Shown piece after piece: positions 47,330-57,248 of a DNA stretch of 64,000 nt. Both the position numbers and the translations under genes were made by a program. The notes under the pieces are model-generated. The model did not search any database and was not told the DNA's origin. It saw only the letters and a program-made list of their open reading frames with translations. Within the stretch, counting starts at the first letter, position 1, and each line of letters begins with the position of its first letter. Origin of the DNA: Lingula anatina (Eukaryota > Brachiopoda > Lingulata > Lingulida > Lingulidae); NCBI RefSeq assembly GCF_001039355.2, contig NW_019775358.1, positions 179,370-243,369 of the forward strand. The letters are read 5' to 3'.

Positions 47330-47667
47330 AGGGATAATAACTCTTCGTACGATATCTATATTTCACAATAAAAACATTGTGAACAACTCATAGAAATATA
47401 ATATATTCTGTTTTACCACAAAAACGGCAGTTATAGCTATTATTCTGATATCTGAGCTTTTCTTCAGATCACGTGACCTCCATTGATGGCTGTACTCTGT
47501 TATAATCTCTTAAGATATTTTAACAAAAAACCAAACTCTTTAGAAAAAAAACCAGGGACTAACTTCGAATGTAAAAATGAATTCATTAACCACTGGTAAG
47601 TATGGGAAATTTGTTGTTTTCTCCGGGAAAATTCATTTTTTGGCCAAAACGAAGAGTTATTATCCCT
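47330..47667. mobile_element. 338-bp MITE with TTAA target duplication
   Basis: Perfect 19-bp terminal inverted repeats AGGGATAATAACTCTTCGT, flanked on both sides by TTAA (47326-47329 and 47668-47671). The homologous site in the parental copy (about 41130) has a single TTAG and no insert, so the element entered after the segmental duplication or was lost from the other copy. TTAA targets are used by piggyBac and Kolobok transposons; no transposase is present. Confidence 0.88.
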
Positions 47668-47689
47668 TTAAGGGAAACTAGTATGAGTT

Positions 47690-48345
47690 TGTAATCGATT
47701 CCAGAACAAAAACCCTTGATTCCCTATTTACATGGGGTCGGTCAACTCCATTGCTTCTCCACTGACTCAACATTTCCACATACTAAATAAATCCAGTTGG
47801 TCAGTGCCCCAACCTTTGTTGTCCAGTATTGTCCAGCAGTTTCCTAGAGATTGCAGTGGGCGATAATGAAAAGAATACTACTGATGCCTTGGAAGTAGTC
47901 AAAGAAATTTTGACCTCATCAAAATATATAAGGCAGCTTTTCTTAAGTACTTTATCAGGTATGACTGCTCAGGTGTATTGTTATTAGACTTAAAAAATAC
48001 TTTCCATGTGAATGAACATTTTTCATTATTTGAAATGGACAAGGGAGATGTATAATATAATGCACAATTATAGAAATGAATGATTATCAAATTATTGTAA
48101 AAAGGCCAGAGGCACTATATACAGTGAAATAAACTTTACCATTCTCACTTTAATATTATACTGTTTCCCTTCCAATCACATTCCTATATTATATTTTAAT
48201 TTGCCTAGGGAACTTCATAACAAAAACCTAAAATGTTTATTTTTCTCAGTTTTTTTCCCACCCACCCAGAGTGCAGAATCCAGATGTGGCAACAGAAGTC
48301 AGCATGTGTTGGACTTTTTATACGTTGTCTCTGCTTAGTGAAACC
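47690..48345 (+). pseudogene. Partial TEX10 pseudogene (exons 13 and 15)
   Basis: 47690-47958 matches the region around TEX10 exon 13, with a deletion that removes the exon's start and frame-breaking losses near its end. 48270-48342 matches exon 15 (reading SAESRCGNRSQHVLDFLYVV and an early stop). Exon 14 is absent. Not a functional gene. Confidence 0.85.
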
Positions 48346-48387
48346 ACCAGAGTTGAGTCAGGACAATCATCTTGGGGACCCCCCCGG

Positions 48388-48428
48388 CCCCCCCCCCCCC
48401 CAAAAAAAAAAAAAAATAATAATAATAA
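48388..48428. repeat. Poly(C)-poly(A)-(TAA)n tract
   Basis: Lies at the same place relative to TEX10 exon 15 where the parental copy has only an A-run (42896-42913). Confidence 0.9.
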
Positions 48429-48897
48429 AAGATGGAACAATTACTGTGCCTTCACAGAGGAAAAGCAGGTCTTTTAATTCACTAACTGAATAATAATGCA
48501 ATAATCCGGCTTTGCAATTGGTATGGCCAATCTTCAACAGTGAAACAATGGACTGGTCACGTGACAGGTCACATGAATGCAAGCATTCACTATGTCAACT
48601 TTGAATACAATACGTGGTCAGATGTGGAAGCCAGTCGGGCATGGTCATCCCACTCTTCAAAACCAAAATAGCCAACTTTGCTTTTGTCTAGTCCCCAAAA
48701 AAGGGAACAAAAAGTCTGGGGTTCGCAATGCACTATGGAATATACAGTGTTTAAAATATTTTTAAAAAGTACAACGGTAGGAGAAGGTGTATGATGGGAA
48801 GGACTTTAATACCTTCATTATGTAACTACACTTATTGTATTTGAGAATTCTTTTTTAAAATCGGTATTTGCATAAGATAATTTATATGCTGATAAAT

Positions 48898-50685
48898 GGG
48901 CCACTAGTAGTAAAACGACCAAAGGCATAGAAATAATGCCCTGGGCTTATAAGTTTTCACAAAAAATTAAAACATACTTCCCAAAAGGCCAATTAAAGAC
49001 AGAGATTAAGTGCAGTGTCCAACGGATGACGCTATAGTGCCAATTTGAGAAGAAAATGCCGTTATTGGCATTGGGATTTTCTCTATAACCAAGACAGCTA
49101 TTCAAGTGATTCAAACGACCTCATAAAGCTGGTTGAAAGCACTTCAGTGGGGTACCAGGGAATCGTCTTAAACTATTTACTTTTGATTTTATCATCTTTT
49201 ACGTTAAATTACCCCATATTTTGATGGGTTATTCACTTCAAAAGACAATAACTTTCAAACAAACAATTTCCACCAACACCCCTGGTATCAGACAGTAATC
49301 CACATTTTCAACAACAATTACTGGGATTTTCGTAACGATCTGTTGCTTAGATAGGGAGATATACCTGAAACCGATTCACTTATCTCGTCAATCTGGTAAG
49401 CTGTTAAAACAGCCAAAAACGTTCACAGGTTGGTTAACAGAGCTTATTAGTCAAATGCTTTGCTGAGAAATTAACCTGGTATCGGTTATACGATCAGATG
49501 GAACTATTGCTCCTTGTCATCTAAAAAATATTTTGTTTGGGTGCTTTGAAATGCCAGAAAATTGTGCTTTTGATACATTTTCTGATCACTCCTTAGACTT
49601 GTAAGCGTGCTGACATTTTGATTGACAGCTCTGGAGAGGGCCTAAGGTGTCAAGGATATGTAAAAAGGAAGCGGTAACAAAGGCGATTATGTGTTACCGC
49701 AATGAAAAGGTGTGAAGTTGCATTTGAACGTTTCAATGGGTCTTTCTCAGAAACTGAGTAATTTTACCTGGGAGATTCCTTCTCTGTTATTGGCCAAGTG
49801 ATCAGATGAAACTGTCTGTCGAGAGCAAAAACAGCCAAAAACGTTCACAGGTTGGTTAACAGAGCTTATTAGTCAAATGCTTTGCTGAGAAATTAACCTG
49901 TTATTGGTTATACGATCAGATGGAACTATTGCTCCTTGTTACTAAAAAATATTTTGTTTGGGTGCTTTGAAATGCCAGAAAATCGTGCTTTTGATACATT
50001 TTCCAATCAAGCGTTAGACTTGTAAGCGTGCCGCCATCTTCATTGACAGCTCTGGAGAGGGCCCTATCCTAGTGATGCCCAGTAGGGTGTCAAGGATATG
50101 TAAAAAGAAGCGCTTACAAAGGCGATTACGTTTAACCGCAGTTAAGAGGGGTGAAGATGCATTTGAACGTTTAAGTGGGTCTTCCTTGGCAATTGAGTAA
50201 TTTTACCTCGGAGATTCCTTCTTTGTTATCGGCCAAGTGATCAGATGAAACTGTCTTCAGATGAAACTGTCTGTTGAGAGCAAGTGGCCGTCACTTGTGT
50301 TAATACAAGTTTTTTACAGGTAACGCTGCAGGATTACTGTGGATTGCCTCTAATACCAGATCATTCACCGTACTTTAGGCCAATATGAAGTTATTAATTA
50401 TTTTATGAATAGGTTTGATTTTCTTTCTTTCCTCTGGAAATGCATTTTTAACACGAACTTTTCTCTTCCCCATAACGTACTTGACTTCTTCACTGCTTAG
50501 CTGATGTAAGACTTATGACCTATTACCGCCCACGTAATCGGCTTATAACTTATTAACTATGCTCCGACCCTTCATGGCAACGGCCCTTAGCAACAGAGGC
50601 GTGGCTTAGTCGTCAGCCTGACTGGGGCGCGTTGTCGGTTGAAAAACTCATCAAAAGACACATTTTGCGGTGCAAATTCAAAAAG

Positions 50686-50717
<32 letters not shown>

Positions 50718-50810
50718 TTAAATCCAACGTCAGATAATTTTTATAATTAATATAAACACACAAAAAACTCAAAAACATGATTTTAAGCGTAGTTTACCCT
50801 ACTACTGGCC
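48898..50810. mobile_element. Non-autonomous DNA transposon, copy 1 (1.9 kb)
   Basis: The ends look like short imperfect inverted repeats: left GGGCCACTAGTAGTAAAACG, right the reverse complement of GGCCAGTAGTAGGGTAAAC. The parental TEX10 flank (about 43600-43640) has no such insert. No long open frame. An internal segment starting AAAACAGCCAAAAACGTTCA is duplicated in tandem at 49407 and 49828 (421-bp period). Superfamily not identified. Confidence 0.7.
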
Positions 50811-51423
50811 TTAAGGCATGGAATGATAATGTGCAGTACTAGAAGAATATATTTGCATTTGGTTGAATTTTTCTGAAAAATGAAATCCAAGCAGAGGCAT
50901 CCGTATGGGCTTTTTTGTTAAGATATATAGAAAAAAAAAAAAAAAAAAAAAAAAAAAACAGGTGGAACAATTACTGTGCCTATACAGAGGAAAAAGTAGG
51001 CCTTTTACTTCACTAACTGAATAATAATGCAATAATCCGGCTTTGCAATTGGTATGGCCAATCTTCAACAGTGAAACAATGGGCTGGTCACGTGACAGGT
51101 CACATGCAAGCATTCACTGTCTCAGCTATGAATACAATACGCGGTCGGATGTGGAAGCCAATTGGGCATGGTCATCCCACTCTTCCAAATCAAAATAGTG
51201 AATTCTGCTTTTGTCCAGTCCCAAAAAAGGGAACAAAAAGTCTGGGGTCCGCAATGTACTATGGAATATACAGTGTTTAAAATATTTTTAAAAAGTACAA
51301 CGGTAGGAGAAGGTGTATGATGGGAAGGACTTTAATACTTTCATTATGTAACTACACTTACTGTATTTGAGAATTCTTTTTTAAAATCAACTTTTGCATA
51401 AGATAATTTATATGCTGATAAAT

Positions 51424-52968
51424 GGGCACTATAGTAGTAAAACGACGAAAGGCATAGAAATAATGCCCTGGGCTTATAAGTTTTTATAAAAAATTAAATT
51501 ATACTTCCCAAAAGGCCAATTAAAGACAGATTAAGTGCAGTGTCCAACAGATGACGCTATAGCGCCAATTTGGGGGAAAATGCTGTTATCGGAATTGGGA
51601 TTTTCTCCATAACCAAGACAGCTATTCAAGTGATTCAAACGACCTCAAAAAACTGGTTGAAAGCACTTCATTGGGGTACCAGGGAATTGTCTTAAACTTT
51701 TTACTTTTGATTTTATCATCTTTTACGTTAAATTAATATTAAGATTAAGGTTATTCACTTCAAAAGACGATAACTTTCAAACAAACAATTCCCACCAACA
51801 CCCCTGGTATTAGACAGTAATCCACATTTTCAACAACAATTAGTTGGATTTTCGTAACGATCAGTTGCTGAGATATACCTGAAACCAATTCACTTATCTC
51901 GTCAATCTGGAAAGCTGTTAAAACAGCCAAAAACGTTCACAGGTTGGGTTAACAGAGCTTATTAGTCAAATGCTTAGCTGAGAAATTTTTCTGTTATCGG
52001 TTATACGATCAGGTGGAACTATTGCTCATTGTCATCTAAAAATATTTTGTTTGGGTGCTTTGAAATGCCAGAAAATTGTGCTTTTGATACATTTTCCGAT
52101 CAAGCGTGAGACTTGTAAGGGTGCCGCCATTTTGATTGACAGCTCTGGAGAGGGCCTAAGGTGTCAAGGATATGTAAAAGGAAGCGATAACAAAGGTGAT
52201 TACGAGTAACCGCAATTAAAAGGTGTGAAGTTGCATTTGAATGTTTCAATGGGTCTTTCTCCGAAACCGAGTAATTTTACCTGGAAATCCTTCTCTGTTA
52301 TCGGCCAAGTGATCAGATGAAATTAAGTGTCTGTCGAGAGCAAGTGGCCGTCACTTGTGTTAATACGAGTTTTATACAGGTAATGCTGCAGGATTGTATT
52401 CACGACACTTGGTGATTGTCAGGTCAATGGAAAAATCCAGATATTGCTTCAGAGCGGTATCTCTCGAAATACCATCTCTGCTGCATAAAAATCAGCAGTA
52501 AAAGTGGCTGAGGCAAGGTTTTTGAATAAAATGACAGAGTGTGGGTGATTTTTGGAACCACGAGCGTGTTGATTGTAAAAAAATATCTATTCATATCTTT
52601 TGAAGCATGTTAAAATTGCGTCGGCATTTAACTGTGGATTGCCTCTAATACCATATCATTTACCGTACTTTAGGCCAACATGAAGTTATTAATTATTTTA
52701 TGAATAAGTTTGATTTTCTTTCTTTCCTCTGGAAATGCATTTTTAACACGAACTTTTCTCTTCCCCATAACGTACTTGACTTCTTCACTGCTTAGATGAT
52801 GTAAGACCTATTACCGCACATATAATCGGCTTATAACTTATTAACTATGCTTCGCCCCCTCATGGCAATGGCCCTTAGCAACAGAGGCGTGGTTTAGTCG
52901 TCAGCCTGACTGGGGCGCGTTGTCGGTTGAAAAACTCATCAAAAGACACATTTTGAGGTGCAAATTAA

Positions 52969-53033
<65 letters not shown>

Positions 53034-53120
53034 TCCAACGTCAGATAATTTTTTAATTAATATAAACACAAAAAAAACTCAAAAACATGATTTTAAGTGT
53101 AGTTTACCCTACTACTGGCC
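51424..53120. mobile_element. Non-autonomous DNA transposon, copy 2 (1.7 kb)
   Basis: Second copy of the element at 48898-50810, with a single rather than doubled internal 421-bp segment and an extra private stretch near 52395-52630. Same ends and same flanks, so it was copied as part of the larger tandem repeat. Confidence 0.7.
52987..53030. repeat. (TA)n microsatellite
   Basis: Perfect TA run; shorter (50700-50719) in the sister repeat copy. Confidence 0.9.
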
Positions 53121-53232
53121 TTAAGGCATGGAATGATAATGTGCAGTACTAGAAGAATATATTTGCATTTGGTTGAATTTTTCTGAAAAATGAAATCCAA
53201 GCAGAGGCATCCGTATGGGCTTTTTTGTTAAG

Positions 53233-53275
<43 letters not shown>

Positions 53276-53278
53276 CNC
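53233..53278. repeat. (TA)n-(GA)n microsatellite ending at an N
   Basis: TA then GA repeats run up to the single N at 53278, after which sequence homologous to the sulfotransferase intron (46059 onward) begins. This is probably a contig junction, so the adjacency is not secure. Confidence 0.85.
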
Positions 53279-53382
53279 AGCAACCCTCATATTTTTTATG
53301 TACTGATACACAGTGAATAGGAATGTTTGATCTAACTAGTGAAAATATTGAGAAATAAGTAGAGAAATGTACGGAGAAATAC

Positions 53383-54049
53383 CTGCCAGATTGTATCATC
53401 TATGGCACCATTCTCTCGATTGTATTTCTGTGTTCCATTAGCAATGTTGATATTTTTGCCTTTGAATTCATCTTGATTTGCTTCTTCTCTGTGGTGAACT
53501 TGAACAGGTTGAAAAGGGAGAACCTGGGCTAGGTGTTGGCTGCCTAAAAAATTGCACAATTATGTGATAAAAGTTGAGTCAATTTGATTTTATATGAATG
53601 TCTATTTAATACATAAATCCTTTTGATTACCATCCGCTTAAATAAGTCAGCTGTCTTTTGGATTGCTATCTCGCCAACATATTCTATTCAAAGTAGAACA
53701 TGTTGGCGAGATAGTAGTCCAAAACACATCTACGTAATTCAGTATTCTTGAAGATTTAAGTTTGAATTTTTCAGACATATTCTAACTTTCTTAAGATAAT
53801 ATTTTTTTCATCTCAAATTCCATGCACTTTCCATTAACCATCGATTGTTTGAAACATATCTTATAATACTTCTCCCAATTTCATCAATAGTTGTTTTAAA
53901 CTAGACATAATCAATGCTTGTATTATTTTAACCAAAGAGTTACAAAGGGTTAAAGAAATATACTTACCCCTCCAATACAACAAGAACAATATTGCAGAGC
54001 ACGGAGTTATTACCAGTAAAATGACAAGGACCTTTTTCCATGCCATCAT
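53383..54049 (-). pseudogene. Truncated paralog of the sulfotransferase (exons 1-2)
   Basis: Exon 1 copy at 53968-54049 and exon 2 copy at 53383-53543 are the same lengths as in the neighbouring gene, keep frame and splice sites, and encode the signal-anchor (KVLVILLVITPCSAILFLLY) and stem with about 15% amino-acid difference. The catalytic exon is absent between here and the TEX10 pseudogene; the N at 53278 leaves open that it was lost in assembly. Without it the product could not bind PAPS. Confidence 0.8.
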
Positions 54050-54459
54050 AATAAGTATCTTATCACCAGGGATGATCTGTCACAGTGCTTATTCTTAAGT
54101 GACTGCTTCTCTAACCGATGGATGCTCTCACTGAACAATCGCTCACTTATGCTCAAGTAAACCTTTCACTCACACGATCAATCCCACATCAATTGATCTA
54201 AAACTTCACGTAAGTGTTTGCGACAGAAACCAAGTCAACCACAAGACTAAGTTAACGTAACGCTGCTTTGTTCAACAATATGAAAAAATACTAGCCTTTG
54301 CTTTTACTATATATTTATGCCTTTTTGTAGCGTATGCATAAACACATGGAGGTGATATACCAGTACATTATGCATACTTCATTCTCATATGCGGCACGAC
54401 CGATTCATTTTCATATATTCATTCTCTTCAATGCGGCACAACTGATGAGTCTACACAAA

Positions 54460-54461
<2 letters not shown>

Positions 54462-54491
<30 letters not shown>
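54462..54491. repeat. (TA)n microsatellite
   Basis: TA run; a second at 54648-54680. Confidence 0.9.
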
Positions 54492-54497
<6 letters not shown>

Positions 54498-54648
54498 ATA
54501 AATAAATAAACAAAAGACATGCAATAACCCCGACTCCGATTTTCACGGGCATATCCAGAAGGTATGCCCGATCGTCAGGAGGTTTATTAATTATAAGAAA
54601 GTACAAATGCTCCGTACTGTTGAGCACTCTGTTCCACACTTACGCTTG

Positions 54649-54682
<34 letters not shown>

Positions 54683-55193
54683 TATTCGGTATATAATTAT
54701 AATTCGGTATAAAATTAATAGTGTTTAAAACTGCAATTAAGATAATTGTATTTATGTAGCAAATGGTTTGTTTTAGTGGTGGTATTAACTTTTTGGTAAT
54801 ACATCAACGTTTTGTTTGGGTCTTGTGTCTGCACATTTTGACCTTAAGAAGTTGACCAAGGCAAGGTGATAACAGGGTTAAGGAATGTCTTAGCTGCTGT
54901 GTATCTAGGCACACACATTTATATTTTATGAAAGATGTTTTGGGGACTAATTCTAGCGAGCTGCATTCAGTGAGAAGTCATTCAGCTTTGTAGCTGCGGA
55001 GATATTTACCCGCAGTTTTATCAGCTACACTGTATTATCACTTACGTTTCTTTATTGTTATTTGTACACTGGTTATATTACCAGTCATCACTTTTTGTGG
55101 TTTCAAGCTTTGGGGATGGCTATTTGTTACTTGGTGACTTTATTTTCTTCGGATAATATTCAGTTTTCCCGCAGCCACCAGTTTTACACCCCA

Positions 55194-55395
55194 TTTCCAT
55201 AGATTAGATCGACCTACTTTAGATTGATCTAACTCCCTGGGGGTTCACGCTAAATAACTGTCAGCCGGGCGGACACGAAAGTTAATTACCTCCTTACAGC
55301 TTGTAGTAGGCGGGACGGACATTTAAGTCAGATTATCTGAAAGTAATCTAGTGAGACTCCCCGCGGGGATAGATCGATCTAAAATCTATGGGAAT
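55194..55395. mobile_element. Foldback MITE, relative of 43187-43444
   Basis: The left arm CCATAGATTAGATCGA and the right arm (reverse complement CCCATAGATTTTAGATCGA) are inverted. Inside, GGGGATAGATCGATCTA and the GAGACTCCCCGCGGGG block resemble the equivalent part of the 43-kb element. It is flanked by direct repeats of a 70-bp host block (55117-55185 and 55435-55500). No coding capacity. Confidence 0.7.
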
Positions 55396-55927
55396 AGAGC
55401 CTTGGTATTCAAGATTCAGCGACGGCTGTTGACGGCTATTTGTTACTTGGTGACTTTATTTTCTTCGGACAATATTCAGTTTTCCCCAGTCACCAGTTTT
55501 TGTTATTCAAGTTTCGGCGCCGGCTGTTTCCTTTTATTGGGTGACTTCAAGTCTTGGATCACACACTGGCCAGTATTTATTTATTGTCTTCATTTTCCCC
55601 CCTTATTCATGTGTTCTTATCAGTAGATTTATAATTTGTTGTGTGATGCAACAACAGTTGTTAGCTATTTTGTTTAGGTGTCACTTCATCATGTTATTCT
55701 TGATTTTATTTCTTTTGTGTGCATCTATTTTATTTATGTTTATATTCCTATCGGGCCAGGAGTTTTGCAGTTTTCATATTTCCTATTTCCTGGCTGTCAC
55801 TGACATGCCATAATCTATTCATATCCCCATTTTCCGATTGTCTCCGTGTCCGCATTACCAGGTGAAGTATTATTAGGGGTTTCTGGTCGACTAGGTAATA
55901 TGTATTTTTGGAGTTGTTATGCTCTTT

Positions 55928-56230
55928 GTTCTGGGTGTACTTCCCAGGTTTTTAACTGTTTGCCTAGTAGTGAGAACCCTGTGGTGGTATCTGGTATACT
56001 AGGTTCTGGGTGTATTTCCCAGGTGTTTAACTGTTTGCCTAGTAGTAAGAACCATGAGGTGTTATCTGGTATACTAGGTTCTGGGTGTATTTCCCAGGTG
56101 TTTAACTGTTTGCCTAGTAGTGAGAACCCTGTAGTGGTATCTGGTATACTAGGTTCTGGGTGTAGTTCCCAGGTGTTTAACTGTTTGCCTAGTAGTGAGA
56201 ACCCTGAGGTGGTATCTGGTATACTAGGTT
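55928..56230. repeat. 75-bp minisatellite, four copies
   Basis: Four units with exact 75-bp spacing starting GTTCTGGGTGTA. Because 75 is a multiple of 3 the array is open on both strands (plus: repeated 25-residue unit with SQVFNCLPSSENP; minus: repeated SIPDTTTGFSLLGKQLNTWE). Openness follows from the period and does not by itself indicate a protein. Confidence 0.9.
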
Positions 56231-57082
56231 TATATTTTGTGGGAGCTGTTATGCCCCTATTCTGGGTAGTCACCTAGCTGTATGTTCGTTTGCCTAGTCG
56301 GTTTTACCAGATATCCCTGTTTTTACGTGCACGGCTAAGCTGAGGCTGTTGCCTGCATGGATTTTCTCTGGCGGCAGACTAGGAGATGTTTTTTGCACTT
56401 TTAATATCAATATGGCTCGTGCCATATCTACCCAAGCTATTCGTTGGGTTTATGCCGGGTATATATGTTCTCTGTACAAGTGTATATTTTATTCATATTA
56501 CTTATTCCGTTTACTTGAATTACCTGGCCTGGGAAATTTTATTACTGAATTGTCTTATATATAAATGCAACTGCCTTTGCGCGGACTTCTCAGTGTCCTT
56601 TGTCTTTATGGTACCATGCCTTCCAAGACCCCTCCCGGGAGGAGTACCGTAGGCGATCCAGGATGTCGGTTGTCTCCAATGCGCGCTCATTATCCAGCAA
56701 ATGACGATTGGCTCTTACATCCACTGCTCCTGGTGGAAAGAAGCCGAGTCACACCGCCACACACTTCTTCTGAGACGGAATCAACCTCTACTTCACTTGT
56801 TATCGACTGCGATTTGTTGGCACAGCGTATTATTGCTCATCAAAACTGCTCAGAGGCACAGAAATGCCGAGCGCTTCTCCTTCTCCCGACTCCTCCTTGC
56901 AAGAGACTAACGTTCAGCAGCAGATACCCTGTACCCAGTATCAGCAGTCTGTTCGACACTGTAAACACACGGTGTGAGCTTCTCTCACATCATATGGCCT
57001 TTTATTTTCATTTGCGCCAACTTTTTGCTCCTATAGCTGTTGTGATTTCTCATATTTTTCTTAATTAATCCTGGTTACACTC

Positions 57083-57170
57083 ATCCTTCGTGTTCTTTGA
57101 CGTCACCAATTGGTGTGCACATGCGCTCATTAGTTAAACCGCCGCCATATTTGTAGACAAACAAGCATCA
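57083..57170 (+). promoter_or_regulatory. Left inverted segment with CRE and YY1-like sites
   Basis: TGACGTCA at 57098-57105 is a perfect CRE palindrome. CCGCCAT at 57142-57148 is the complement of a YY1-type ATGGCGG. It lies directly upstream of the YqaJ gene and mirrors the segment upstream of the transposase, so it is likely both transposon end and promoter. Confidence 0.7.
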
Positions 57171-57248
57171 GTCGTTCGTTGATTTTCTGTTTATTTGTTA
57201 CTGTTTTACATTGTTGTTATAGTTGATTGTTTAGTGGACGTTGTTGTT

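Larger units (their letters stand above)
48430..53240. repeat. Large tandem repeat, unit about 2.4 kb, two copies
   Basis: 48430-50930 and 50960-53240 are collinear: TEX10 3' flank sequence, then the 1.7-1.9 kb transposon, then the rest of the flank beginning AAGGCATGGAATGATAATGT. Copies differ by substitutions and indels, so this is not a trivial assembly echo. Each ends at a simple-sequence tract (A-run at 50930-50958; TA/GA run at 53233-53277). Confidence 0.85.
47170..54400. repeat. Second, decayed copy of the TEX10-tail/sulfotransferase segment
   Basis: From about 47170 the sequence re-enters TEX10 intron 12 homology (compare 41000-41100) and then follows exon 13, exon 15 and 3' flank (47690-48870). 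After transposon insertions it continues with sulfotransferase exons 2 and 1 and their upstream flank (53279-54400, compare 46059-47170). The parental unit is about 41000-47170 in head-to-tail order. The copy lacks TEX10 exon 14 and sulfotransferase exon 3. Confidence 0.85.
54401..57082. other. Intergenic stretch with repeats, no supported gene
   Basis: Holds two TA microsatellites, a foldback element, a partially duplicated 70-bp block (55117-55185 and 55435-55500) and a 75-bp minisatellite. An open frame at 56565-57068 (167 codons, plus) has no family I recognise and ends just before the transposon's left end; its composition does not persuade me it is coding. Confidence 0.55.

Noticed and set aside
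56565-57068. Plus-strand 167-codon frame just left of the transposon
   Set aside because: No recognisable domain, no splice partners, and overlapping open frames in another phase; left as unsupported.
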